From contig CANRAE010000005.1 in NCBI GenBank assembly GCA_947628525.1, forward strand, positions 1 through 33,690: 33,690 nt of DNA, written 5' to 3'. A program made the position numbers and the translations under genes. Origin of the DNA: an uncultured Bacilli bacterium. Lineage in GTDB: Bacteria > Bacillota_I > Bacilli_A > RF39 > UBA660. Positions 1 to 8,019 of this stretch are shown one piece after another. Numbering within the stretch: the stretch's first letter is position 1; each line of letters begins with the position of its first letter. Below the pieces are notes generated by a model. That model was not told the DNA's origin. It saw only the letters and a program-made list of their open reading frames with translations, and did no database searches.

Positions 1-115
1 TTTATATAAAAAAGAAAATCAAATTTATTATAAATTCAACTTTCTTTCCTTTTTCCCACAAAACTCTTTACACTAACTTTATCTTTGCTCGAATTTTCCG
101 AGTTTTCTATCAATT

Positions 116-456
116 TGGTGGAACCGGGGAGGATCGAACTCCCGTCCGAAATAGCCACATCTAAGACATCTACAAGTTTAGTTAACTAATAATATTCATT
201 ACATTATAAGCTAATTAACGAACAATAACATAACTATCCTATAAAGTTCATTATTTCCCTAGGAAAAGAAATAATATATTCTGCTAAAAATGAGCCTCTA
301 ATATTCCACGCAGAAAATGCAATAAAAGAAGCGCCTTGCGTTATATTATGCGAAAGCTAATTGATTTCTGTTTCCAGTTATTATTGTTTGCATTTAAGGT
401 TGCCACCTACTTGCAGTCTATGACTAAACTATCCCGTCGAAACCATATTCGGCCCC
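116..456 (-). ncRNA. ssrA: tmRNA (transfer-messenger RNA)
   Basis: Rescues stalled ribosomes with SmpB and adds a degradation tag. Read on the minus strand, the 5' end (456 downward) starts GGGGCCGAATATGG followed by TTTCGACGGG, and the 3' end (to 116) is a T-arm with GTTCGATCC and GGTTCCACCA, so the 3' CCA is encoded. The 5' GGGGCC pairs with the 3' GGTTCC as an acceptor stem with two G-U pairs. The length of 341 nt is normal. The tag frame runs 375-346: resume codon GGA, preceded by ATAACT as in Bacillus subtilis, giving GNRNQLAFA then TAA. With the charged alanine, the predicted tag is AGNRNQLAFA. It lies directly downstream of smpB and has its own promoter. No strong intrinsic terminator is seen in 1-115, only a weak CTCG/CGAG hairpin near 88-103. 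Confidence 0.97.
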
Positions 457-465
457 ATGAGCTAG

Positions 466-494
466 ATTATACTATAAATTTCTCTTTTTTTCAA
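466..494 (-). promoter_or_regulatory. ssrA promoter
   Basis: On the minus strand a -35 TTGAAA (494-489), a 17-nt spacer and a perfect -10 TATAAT (471-466) lie 9 nt before the mature tmRNA 5' end at 456. This fits a vegetative sigma factor and lets tmRNA be made independently of smpB. Confidence 0.85.
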
Positions 495-502
495 TATAAT
501 TC

Positions 503-541
503 GCAATTTAAAAGCTTAATAAGTTCTTTTATTAAGCTTTT
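503..541 (-). terminator. smpB intrinsic terminator
   Basis: Perfect 13-bp inverted repeat, arms 510-522 and 529-541 around a 6-nt loop. On the minus strand it ends in TTTT and then an AT run. It overlaps the last codons and the stop of smpB (stop 518-516), so it is both coding and terminator-like. It separates smpB from the ssrA promoter. Confidence 0.75.
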
Positions 542-956
542 CTATTGATCTCTTTATATCTTTTTCCTTTAAAGTTTCTCTCTTGTCATAATCTTTTTTA
601 CCTTTACACAATCCTAATAATATCTTAGCTTTATTGTTTTTAAAATACAATTTTAATGGAATTAACGTATATCCTTCTAGACGTGTCTTGTCAAATAATT
701 TAAATATTTCTTTCTTTTTCATTAATAATTTTCTAGTACGCGTTTCATTATGATTAAATATATTACCTTCTTTATAATAACCAATAAACATATTTAATAT
801 AAATAATTCACCATTTCTTACAATTGCATAACTATCATTAAAATTACAAGCACCACTACGAATTGATTTAATTTCTGTACCATATAACACTATACCACAC
901 TCAAATTCATCTTCTATAAAATAATTATATCGTGCTTTTCTATTTACTATCTCCAT
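516..956 (-). CDS. smpB: SsrA-binding protein SmpB
   Basis: RNA-binding partner of tmRNA in trans-translation. It delivers alanyl-tmRNA to the empty A site of stalled ribosomes. The 146-residue protein has the SmpB beta-barrel signatures: NRKARYNY near the N-terminus, the GTEIKSIR turn at about 26-33, and the conserved NHNETRTRKLL stretch at about 68-78. It ends in a basic tail (KDIKRSIEKLNKR) of the kind that enters the mRNA channel. Length is typical for the family (about 145-160). The start is supported by AAGGAAGTG a few bases upstream. It follows capA by 12 nt, so it is probably co-transcribed with rnr and capA, and it immediately precedes its functional partner ssrA. Confidence 0.97.
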   Translation of the reverse strand: MEIVNRKARYNYFIEDEFECGIVLYGTEIKSIRSGACNFNDSYAIVRNGELFILNMFIGYYKEGNIFNHNETRTRKLLMKKKEIFKLFDKTRLEGYTLIPLKLYFKNNKAKILLGLCKGKKDYDKRETLKEKDIKRSIEKLNKRTY

Positions 957-968
957 TTTATCACTTCC

Positions 969-2096
969 TTAAATCGGCAATTTATTTATTCTGTTAGTTT
1001 TAGCTGTTACAATATTCATATATTTATTATAATAACCTTTATATCCTTTTAATATATCATCATTCATTTGATCAAAAGAATATACTTTAAAATCACTTTT
1101 AACATTACCATTTTTATAATAATTATAAGTAAGCATGACATTAGGATCACTAATGATTAATTGATTATCTTTTTTTTCCACATCTACGGATACCATTAGT
1201 CCTATTAAGCGATCCATCCCTTCTTGTCCTGATAAGAAATTACCTAATGAATATATTATAAGTGTATTACCTATATAGTCAATAGGTTCAATAACATGAG
1301 GATGTGTTCCTATAATAATATCCACACCTAAATTTGATAAATAATTAGCTATTTGTTCTTGTGAGGAAGTAACACTTGTATTATATTCTTCACCCCAATG
1401 CATAGATACCAATAATAAATCAACTTTATCTCTTATCTTTTCTATATCATTTTTCACTATTTGCTCATCATATATATTTACATAATAATTGTTATTAGGT
1501 TTTATACCATTAGTAGTTGTCGTATATGCTAAAAGAGCATACTTAATACCATTCATTTCTTTAATAGGAATATTATTTCTTTCTTCTTGGGAATTATATG
1601 ATCCACTTGCAAGAACATTCTTTTTTGTTTGCCAATAATTATTAGCACTTATGATAGCCTTACTACCGCAATCTAAAACATGATTATTAGCAAGACTCAC
1701 TAAATTGAATCCAGCGTCAATAAAGGCGTCCCCTACTTCTTGTGGTGAATTAAAAGCTGGATAACTAGATAATCCAAGAGAAACACCACCTAAAACTGTT
1801 TCTTGATTATAAAATGCTAAATCATGTTTTGTAATAAACTTTTTTACAGGTGATAACATTTTATAAAAATTGTATTTACCATCTTCATATGCATCATCAT
1901 ACACACTACTATGGATTAACGCATCCCCTACCATCACTAATGATATTTTATTATTATTTTTCTTAGTAACTTGCATTTGTTGATCTTCATTATTAAGACC
2001 CTTATTATTATTTATAACCATAATAACTACCAAAAAAAGAAACAAAGCTAAAATTACTTTAAATCTATATTTTAACCTTATCTTTTTCTTTGCCAT
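969..2096 (-). CDS. CapA-family metallophosphatase-like protein (PGA_cap domain)
   Basis: Resembles the poly-gamma-glutamate synthesis protein CapA (PGA_cap, calcineurin-like phosphoesterase fold). Residues about 12-28 form one hydrophobic N-terminal segment after a Lys/Arg-rich start, so the enzyme part is probably outside the membrane. Fold motifs are present in order: VMVGDALIHSSVY, ANNHVLDCG, VSMHWGEEY, GTHPHVIEPI and YSLGNFLS, which carry the Asp, Asn and His metal ligands. Length 375 is usual for the family. A start with AGGTGAT upstream lies 10 nt after the rnr stop, and smpB follows by 12 nt, so it sits inside an RNA-metabolism operon. No capB, capC or other polyglutamate genes are nearby. 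Many members are not capsule enzymes, so the substrate is unknown. Confidence 0.85.
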   Translation of the reverse strand: MAKKKIRLKYRFKVILALFLFLVVIMVINNNKGLNNEDQQMQVTKKNNNKISLVMVGDALIHSSVYDDAYEDGKYNFYKMLSPVKKFITKHDLAFYNQETVLGGVSLGLSSYPAFNSPQEVGDAFIDAGFNLVSLANNHVLDCGSKAIISANNYWQTKKNVLASGSYNSQEERNNIPIKEMNGIKYALLAYTTTTNGIKPNNNYYVNIYDEQIVKNDIEKIRDKVDLLLVSMHWGEEYNTSVTSSQEQIANYLSNLGVDIIIGTHPHVIEPIDYIGNTLIIYSLGNFLSGQEGMDRLIGLMVSVDVEKKDNQLIISDPNVMLTYNYYKNGNVKSDFKVYSFDQMNDDILKGYKGYYNKYMNIVTAKTNRINKLPI

Positions 2097-2106
2097 ATAA
2101 AATCAC

Positions 2107-4209
2107 CTATAACTTTTTAATTATTGCAAAATCAATAATTTTTTCTTCCTTTGATGCTCTAACAACACGAACTAAAACCCGATCACCTAATTGATATTTA
2201 ATTTTAGTGCGTTCACCAGTAAGTGTTTGTGATACTTCATCAAAATTATAATAATCTCCTAGTTCACTAATATGTACTAATCCTTCAATCAAATTATCTA
2301 ATTGTATAAACACGCCAAAATTATTAACACTTGATACAATGCCTTCATATTCTTCACCAATATGATCTTCCATATATTCAGCCATTTTCATATCCTCTAC
2401 TTCACGTTCACATTCAACAGATTCACGTTCTTTTAAAGATGAATTATCGGCTATATAGATTAGCTTTTCTTGCCAATGATTAATGGTATTACTAGACATA
2501 TCATTATTAAATAAATAAGTTCTAAGTAATCTATGAACAGTTGTATCTGGATATCTTCTAATAGGTGAAGTAAAATGAGTATAACACTTACTAGCTAATC
2601 CATAATGGCCTAAATTCTGTGGTAAATAAATAGCTTTTTGCATATTTCTAAGTAATAGACTTGATAATATTTTAAACCCTGGTTTATCTTTTAGAAAAGT
2701 TATTAATTTTTGCATTGTCTTAGGACTAACATCCTTCATATTACCATTGATAGTATATCCTAAGGTTTGTAAAAAAGCTAAATAATCACGTATTTTTCCT
2801 TCCTTAGGATACTCATGAACACGATATATAAACGGCAAATCCATATAAAATATATGTGTTGCTACGCATTCATTTGCACAGATCATAAAATCCTCAATAA
2901 GCTTTTCCCCAGTACCTCTTTCTCGTAATACAATATCCACAGGATGGCATTGTTCATCAACTAAAATTTTAGCTTCATCAACATCAAAGTCCAAACTACC
3001 ACGTTCTATTTTGGCTTTTCTAATAATTTTAGATAATTCGTGCATTAATTTTAAATCATCAACAAAAGGAGCATAACCTTCTGGTATTGTATCATTTTCT
3101 AAGATACTATTTACTTTTTTATAAGTCATTTGTATTTTAGATTTGATTACACTTGGAAAAATATCATAATCGACTGTCTTCCCATTTTCATCTATTTCCA
3201 TAAGACAAGATATAGCTAATCTTTCGACATCAGGATTTAAAGAACAAATACCATTAGATAATTTGTGAGGTAACATTGGTATTACTCGATCCACTAAATA
3301 TACTGATGTACCACGTTCCATAGCTTCCTTATCAATAGCCGTTCCTTCTTTAACATAATAGCTAACATCGGCAATATGGACACCTAACTGATAATGTCCA
3401 TTATCTAATTTCTTAATAGAAATAGCATCATCTATATCCTTAGTATCATCACCATCAATAGTAAAAATTACTTCATTAGTTAAATCTTTTCTTCCTATCT
3501 TATCTTCACTGGTTACTTCTTCCTTAATATTATCTAATTCTTTAATAGTTTCTTCATCAAAAGTATCTTTAATATTGTATTTACAAACAATTGATAATAT
3601 ATCTACTCCAATATCATTTTTATGGCCTAAAATTCTTATAACTTCACCCTTAAACTTATTATTACTTACTTGGGAAGTTATTTTAACTAGTACTTTATGA
3701 CCATCAACTGATCCTTTATTTTTACCTTTTGGTATTTCAATTTGCATTTTTAATTTTTTATCATCAGGTATTAAATAACCTTTTTCTTTTTTAAAATAAA
3801 TTTCCCCAACTACTGTGGATAAATCTCTTTTAACTACTCTTACAATACGTCCTTCTACTCTACCATCTGGTTTATTACTGATTATTTCGACTAAGACAGT
3901 ATCACCATCAATACAACCATTCATATTATCCATACTAACAAAAATATCTTCTTCTTGATTAGATACATCAACAAAACCAAAACCTTTCTTATTAGTACGC
4001 ATAATACCTTTTCTTAAATTACTATTTTCAAACAACATATATCGATCTTTATTAGAATGATATATTTCTACACTTTCTTCTAACTCTTTCAAAGCCTTAA
4101 TAAGTTCTTCTGTTTCTGATACTGTTTGTATATTTAAGGCTGAATCTATTTCTTCAAATGAAAGGGCTCGATCATATTTTTTTAATATTTCTAATATTTT
4201 ATTTTTCAT
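2107..4209 (-). CDS. rnr: Ribonuclease R (3'-5' exoribonuclease)
   Basis: Processive RNB-family exoribonuclease that degrades structured RNA and works with tmRNA in non-stop mRNA decay. Domains in order: N-terminal winged-helix (about 1-60), cold-shock domains with KKGFGFVDV and EEDIFVS, RNB catalytic domain with the Asp cluster TIDGDDTKDIDDA (about 250-262) and HIADVSYYV, then a C-terminal S1 domain (GVFIQLDNLIEGLVHISEL). It lacks the long lysine-rich tail of some RNase R proteins and is shorter (700 residues) than the B. subtilis enzyme. I chose the Met at 4209: GGTGA precedes it, and a TATAAT (4231-4226) overlaps the alternative Met at 4227, which would then lie upstream of transcription start. 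Heads rnr-capA-smpB. Confidence 0.97.
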   Translation of the reverse strand: MKNKILEILKKYDRALSFEEIDSALNIQTVSETEELIKALKELEESVEIYHSNKDRYMLFENSNLRKGIMRTNKKGFGFVDVSNQEEDIFVSMDNMNGCIDGDTVLVEIISNKPDGRVEGRIVRVVKRDLSTVVGEIYFKKEKGYLIPDDKKLKMQIEIPKGKNKGSVDGHKVLVKITSQVSNNKFKGEVIRILGHKNDIGVDILSIVCKYNIKDTFDEETIKELDNIKEEVTSEDKIGRKDLTNEVIFTIDGDDTKDIDDAISIKKLDNGHYQLGVHIADVSYYVKEGTAIDKEAMERGTSVYLVDRVIPMLPHKLSNGICSLNPDVERLAISCLMEIDENGKTVDYDIFPSVIKSKIQMTYKKVNSILENDTIPEGYAPFVDDLKLMHELSKIIRKAKIERGSLDFDVDEAKILVDEQCHPVDIVLRERGTGEKLIEDFMICANECVATHIFYMDLPFIYRVHEYPKEGKIRDYLAFLQTLGYTINGNMKDVSPKTMQKLITFLKDKPGFKILSSLLLRNMQKAIYLPQNLGHYGLASKCYTHFTSPIRRYPDTTVHRLLRTYLFNNDMSSNTINHWQEKLIYIADNSSLKERESVECEREVEDMKMAEYMEDHIGEEYEGIVSSVNNFGVFIQLDNLIEGLVHISELGDYYNFDEVSQTLTGERTKIKYQLGDRVLVRVVRASKEEKIIDFAIIKKL

Positions 4210-4235
4210 ACTATTCACCAATAACATTATACAAT

Positions 4236-4259
4236 AAAAAAAAGACTATTCCTAGTCTT
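4236..4259 (-). terminator. secG intrinsic terminator
   Basis: On the minus strand, directly after the secG stop: 7-bp stem AAGACTA/TAGTCTT (4259-4253 and 4248-4242), loop GGAA, then a run of T. A TATAAT at 4231-4226 just downstream could restart transcription for rnr, although no good -35 is visible. Confidence 0.85.
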
Positions 4260-4260
4260 C

Positions 4261-4476
4261 CTAAACAAAATTCATTACTAAACTTACAACAAAGAAAACA
4301 AGCCCTAATGTCATAGTAATGCGACTAATCAATAATTCTACTCCGCGTTCTTTCCTTTGACTAAATAAATCAGCATTACCACCAGATATAATTTGTGAAG
4401 CACTCTCGGCTTTATTACTTTGTAACAAAACAATAGCAATTAATAATAATGATATGATTAGTAAAAAAATTTTCAT
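4261..4476 (-). CDS. secG: Protein translocase subunit SecG
   Basis: Small membrane subunit of the SecYEG export channel. The 71-residue form beginning MKIFLLIISL has two hydrophobic helices (about 2-19 and 50-70) joined by the typical SecG loop containing LLQSNKAESASQIISGG and ADLFSQRKERG. Length matches the family. An upstream in-frame Met at 4563 was rejected: GGAGGG lies just before 4476, and the promoter at 4531-4503 lies between the two Mets. In many Firmicutes secG is found between eno and rnr. Here rnr follows as expected, but eno is 4.5 kb away with four other genes between. Confidence 0.93.
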   Translation of the reverse strand: MKIFLLIISLLLIAIVLLQSNKAESASQIISGGNADLFSQRKERGVELLISRITMTLGLVFFVVSLVMNFV

Positions 4477-4502
4477 ACCAATCCCTCCGTTTTCTAAGAA
4501 GT

Positions 4503-4531
4503 ATTTTAACATATATATATTTAAAATGCAA
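4503..4531 (-). promoter_or_regulatory. secG promoter
   Basis: Minus strand -35 TTGCAT (4531-4526), 17-nt spacer, -10 TAAAAT (4508-4503) with an extended TG one base upstream. The predicted transcript start lies about 20 nt before the chosen SecG start at 4476 and fixes that start. Confidence 0.65.
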
Positions 4532-4559
4532 TAAATAAAGATACTTTGTGCATCTTTAT
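4530..4559 (-). terminator. Terminator at the end of the four-gene island
   Basis: Minus-strand stem of about 10 bp, arms 4559-4550 and 4544-4535 (AAAGATGC pairs GTATCTTT with one G-U pair), loop ACAAA, followed by ATTTATT. It lies about 54 nt after the glycosyltransferase stop and abuts the secG -35 box. The U tract is only moderate. Confidence 0.5.
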
Positions 4560-4612
4560 CCAAGCTACAATTAGTCCTACATAATATTAATTAAGCTTTA
4601 TTTAGTTGCCAA

Positions 4613-5689
4613 CTATAACAACATATCAAATATCTTATCTAATTCATTATACCATACATTATTCCAATTTTCTTGTTTATACTTTTTTATATTTTCAATG
4701 TAATGTGGTATATTTTCATAAAAATTTTTAAACTCATTTTCAGAAAATTCTCTTATTCTATGACCCAAATTATACTTCTCCACCATCAGGCAATTATAGT
4801 GTTGCTCATATGTGTCTAACGGAAAAAGAAGCATAGGTAAATTACCATATAATGATTCACTTATTAATTGGTGACCGGAAGATGAAATAACAAAATATGC
4901 ATTTGAAAAATCTTCATCAAACGACAGACCAAACGGCTTGAAAACAAAATTATTATTTCCCTTGTATTCATCAAATTCAATATTTGTATAAATAACAAAT
5001 GTTATATCCGTACAATATTTTAACATTTCCAAAATTTGAATGAAATCGGTTTTATTATCAGAATATGGTGAAAAATAAACTATACCCTTTTTTACATCTA
5101 TATATTCTCTAACTATTGGTTTAATAATTGGCGGTAGTATGTATACATTGTCATTTGGCACATTGATTTTAAAAAACGATGAAATAATTCTATAATCAAC
5201 CTTAGGTGCAAAATATTTTAATCTAATAATATCTTCATTTATAGAATAATTTTCTATATTATAGTTTTCAATATACAAAAATTTGGATTGTTGTTCCATA
5301 CAAATAACTTTCGTTCCCGTCGCATAAGCATATTGAATAACATTAGGTTCATAGTCGCTAATAACTAAATCAAATTGAGGTTCTTTATTAAATATGTTTT
5401 GCAATTCAATAGAAAACTTTAAAAAAGATTCAAACTGATCAACTCTAGAATTTTTATATTTTAATAAACAATCAGCAAAATTGATTCCTTTATCTGTGCA
5501 AGAAATCCAAGGAATATCTATTGCAACAATTTTAATATTGGGGAAAATACTTTTTATTGTATTTATTTTATTCTTTGTTGTAGCAACAACTATTTCTACA
5601 TTCCTTGACATTAATAAATTAATTACATTTATTTGACGATTAATATGACCATTACCTATTCCACAAATTCCTATTAATACTCTTTTCAT
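4613..5689 (-). CDS. GT-B glycosyltransferase (MurG/UGT-like)
   Basis: Probable sugar transferase of the two-Rossmann-domain GT-B fold. The N-terminal segment reads VLIGICGIGNGHINRQ, the Gly-rich loop plus His and Arg of the MurG, MGT and Glyco_trans_1_3 families. The C-terminal half has ISSSGHQLISESLYGNLPML and EQHYN, the acceptor-side and nucleotide-sugar-binding pattern of these families. Length 358 is normal. No membrane segment or signal is seen, so it is cytoplasmic. Its start has AGGAGC upstream. It is the last gene of the island, 8 nt after the S66 peptidase. The acceptor is unknown. Its context argues for modification of a small molecule or peptide conjugate rather than lipid II, but that is inference. 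Confidence 0.8.
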   Translation of the reverse strand: MKRVLIGICGIGNGHINRQINVINLLMSRNVEIVVATTKNKINTIKSIFPNIKIVAIDIPWISCTDKGINFADCLLKYKNSRVDQFESFLKFSIELQNIFNKEPQFDLVISDYEPNVIQYAYATGTKVICMEQQSKFLYIENYNIENYSINEDIIRLKYFAPKVDYRIISSFFKINVPNDNVYILPPIIKPIVREYIDVKKGIVYFSPYSDNKTDFIQILEMLKYCTDITFVIYTNIEFDEYKGNNNFVFKPFGLSFDEDFSNAYFVISSSGHQLISESLYGNLPMLLFPLDTYEQHYNCLMVEKYNLGHRIREFSENEFKNFYENIPHYIENIKKYKQENWNNVWYNELDKIFDMLL

Positions 5690-5697
5690 AAAAGCTC

Positions 5698-6660
5698 CTA
5701 TATTAACCTAATACTATGATTAGTTTCATCACAAACTAAATGTACTTTAGATCCATTAACAATAACAATTCTAGGCGAACTGTGTCCTAAATCAAAATTT
5801 TTAATATATGGAATATTAAGCTCCCCTAGTCCTCTTGTTATCGCCTCGTCAAGCGAAATGTCTGTATAACTTTCTTCTTCTGTTCTACCAAAAATCAAAC
5901 ATTTAGCATATTTAAACCATCCGGCGTTTCTTAAATGCCATAAACATCTAAATATAGTTTCATTACTCATATAGTTAATGTCAAAATACCAAATAGTTCC
6001 CTCTTCTTTATGATTTTCTATAAATTTGCAAGTACAATCATATTTAGTTCCTAACAAATCAATTAAGCATTCTAAATATCCGCCAATTATAATCCCTGTA
6101 ACATTAATATTACTGGTTGATAACCAACAACTGATTTCCTTTTCCCCTGATTCTCTCATTTTGTATTTAAAATCGTTTTGTATAATTTTATCTCCAAAAA
6201 GTAATTTGTAATTACTTGACAGTTCTTCAAAACTAGCTTGTTTTAAAGCTGCTGCATTATAAAAATAAATAGTCATAACATTATATTTAGTAGTTAATAT
6301 ATATAATAAAATAGTCATATCTGATTGTCCTTGCACCCATTTATAATTATCTATAATACAGTCTAAATTTACCTCATCAAGTAATTCAACTAAATAATCT
6401 CCACCAGTAACACCAACAATTAATTTTATCTGTTTATTTTTTATTAATTTTGTTAATTCTTTGGCTCTATCAGAAGCCGAACTACTCGTACCATTTACAC
6501 TTTTCCTAGTGTATTGGTCTTCTATGACATTTAACTTATTATTTTGGAACCATTTTATTACCTCATCTAAATCATGTATTTTATTTTTTTTCACTATACC
6601 ATTAGATGGTGATGCAATGGATATACTATCCCCCACTTGTAAATATTTTGGAATAATCAT
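5698..6660 (-). CDS. S66-family serine peptidase (LD-carboxypeptidase / MccF-like)
   Basis: Belongs to peptidase family S66, which includes LdcA (murein tetrapeptide carboxypeptidase) and MccF (cleaves microcin C and related aminoacyl or peptidyl nucleotides, giving self-immunity). Opening motif GDSISIASPSNG. The family nucleophile is Ser113 in GQSDMTILL (usual form GySDiTaL), the Glu is Glu197 in GGYLECLIDLLG, and the His is His293 in DLGHSSPR, so the Ser-Glu-His triad looks complete. Length 320 is typical and there is no signal peptide, which fits cytoplasmic action. GGGAGG precedes the start, 12 nt after the synthetase-like gene. From context I lean to MccF-like detoxification or processing, but LdcA-type murein recycling cannot be excluded. 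Confidence 0.87.
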   Translation of the reverse strand: MIIPKYLQVGDSISIASPSNGIVKKNKIHDLDEVIKWFQNNKLNVIEDQYTRKSVNGTSSSASDRAKELTKLIKNKQIKLIVGVTGGDYLVELLDEVNLDCIIDNYKWVQGQSDMTILLYILTTKYNVMTIYFYNAAALKQASFEELSSNYKLLFGDKIIQNDFKYKMRESGEKEISCWLSTSNINVTGIIIGGYLECLIDLLGTKYDCTCKFIENHKEEGTIWYFDINYMSNETIFRCLWHLRNAGWFKYAKCLIFGRTEEESYTDISLDEAITRGLGELNIPYIKNFDLGHSSPRIVIVNGSKVHLVCDETNHSIRLI

Positions 6661-6672
6661 TTTATCCCTCCC

Positions 6673-8019
6673 CTATAATACCTTTTGAAAAAGTTTAGTA
6701 TCAGATACATTCAAACTATTTAAACACTTTGCTGTGAACTCATAATACAATTCGCCTAAAGGCTGATATTCATTTAAATTGTTGTTAAATTCATGCGAAA
6801 CAGAATATAGATATCTTAATAATTTGCTAATATCTCCAAATGTCACAGCCTTATCAATAACTTGATTAACTAGTGCCATGTTGCTTAATAATTTGCAATT
6901 ATAAATAGTACCATTTCTAGCAATTCTTTTAGCATTTTGTAATCCTTTATATATTTCACCCCAAAAATTTATCTTAAAATATTCGGGATTTTCAAAATCT
7001 ATAATCGTATCATTACTATTTGCAATAATTATAAACTTTATTAAATCTCTTGCGTTTATAAACTGGGAATCAACTTTAATATCATTATCTTTTACTAGAG
7101 AAAATAAGTTGCGGGACCACTCTTCTATATTCCTAGAATCAGCATTTTTACATAAACTATAAGTCAAATAAGAAACATCACAATTTAAATTATTAATATG
7201 AACAACATCTAAAACCTTCTTTATATGTTCAGACTGATTAGAACCAATTATATTTATAATTTTACTGTTTTTATATTGATTATTTAATATAAACATAAAT
7301 TCCTGTAAAACATATTTTATCTCGCCATTAGACTTAAAAGCATCTTCATACGTTAATTTTTTTACTATATTGTATAATTCTTGATCAGCATATAACTGAG
7401 ATTCCAACAAATAACTGTTATCGGATAATAATAACTGTTTAAAATAATTCTCTATAATATTTAAACTTTCATAACAAAAAGACAAATATGCTAAAACATT
7501 TTTATTATCTTGATTATCATAATGAAAAACTGAGCTATATATTAAATTAAATAATGCCTCATTATTGGTATTAGTTTGACTATTTACAAAATGCTTAATG
7601 GATTTTTCTGAAATATTACCAACTGTAAAAATATTATTTTTTTTTCCACTTGTTTTAATGATATTAACAAGGGCTTTATCAATTATAATATTTCTTAATT
7701 GTCCTAACATAGGAATAGGCTTATTAGGATGTAAGTCCCCATACCTTATAGTGAAATTGTCATCATAAATTGGTTTATCGTTTAAAAAATTATATATTTC
7801 TGCTAGACAAACATCTTTGCTAATTTGGAAATGAGGATAACCATTTACAAAATTACAATTTTTGTAATTAGAATTAGGTTTAGTAATGGAAAATGATGAT
7901 AATCCATCTTTTTCAAAATATATAAGTTGTGAACCATCATATTTATATTGATCAATTAAATAATCTTTTAGAAAAGATTTGTATGCTCCCAAAATTTTAT
8001 TTTTACTACTAATCATCAT
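6673..8019 (-). CDS. Arginyl-tRNA-synthetase-like protein with degenerate active site
   Basis: I align this 448-residue protein by eye to class I ArgRS. FVNGYPHFQIS (about 57-67) resembles the end of the ArgRS N-terminal domain. HPNKPIPMLGQLRN (97-110) matches the NPNKPLHVGHLRN block, but HIGH is lost and one residue is inserted. NIIGSNQSEHIKKV (256-269) matches the YVVGADQ region, NDTIIDF (336-342) matches the ArgRS NDTxLDF, and residues about 352-448 match the DALR anticodon-binding domain (QNAKRIARN). It is about 100 residues shorter than a normal ArgRS. Both catalytic histidines are gone and no clear KMSKS replacement is seen, so ordinary arginine charging is unlikely. It overlaps the upstream gene by 11 nt, with GGTGAT before its ATG. 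It could be a repurposed ligase, a tRNA-binding regulator or an immunity decoy. Confidence 0.75.
   Translation of the reverse strand: MMISSKNKILGAYKSFLKDYLIDQYKYDGSQLIYFEKDGLSSFSITKPNSNYKNCNFVNGYPHFQISKDVCLAEIYNFLNDKPIYDDNFTIRYGDLHPNKPIPMLGQLRNIIIDKALVNIIKTSGKKNNIFTVGNISEKSIKHFVNSQTNTNNEALFNLIYSSVFHYDNQDNKNVLAYLSFCYESLNIIENYFKQLLLSDNSYLLESQLYADQELYNIVKKLTYEDAFKSNGEIKYVLQEFMFILNNQYKNSKIINIIGSNQSEHIKKVLDVVHINNLNCDVSYLTYSLCKNADSRNIEEWSRNLFSLVKDNDIKVDSQFINARDLIKFIIIANSNDTIIDFENPEYFKINFWGEIYKGLQNAKRIARNGTIYNCKLLSNMALVNQVIDKAVTFGDISKLLRYLYSVSHEFNNNLNEYQPLGELYYEFTAKCLNSLNVSDTKLFQKVL

Noticed and set aside
389-391. GCA codon in the tmRNA that looks like the usual alanine resume codon
   Set aside because: Its frame gives a 16-residue tag with no hydrophobic Ala-rich end. 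The frame from GGA at 375 ends in LAFA-TAA and is preceded by ATAACT as in Bacillus, so GGA is the better resume codon.
336-548. Plus-strand open frame of 70 codons
   Set aside because: It is the complement of tmRNA and the smpB terminator and shows no ribosome-binding site.
4477-4563. N-terminal extension of SecG from an upstream Met
   Set aside because: The extension contains the promoter and lacks family similarity; GGAGGG marks the Met at 4476.
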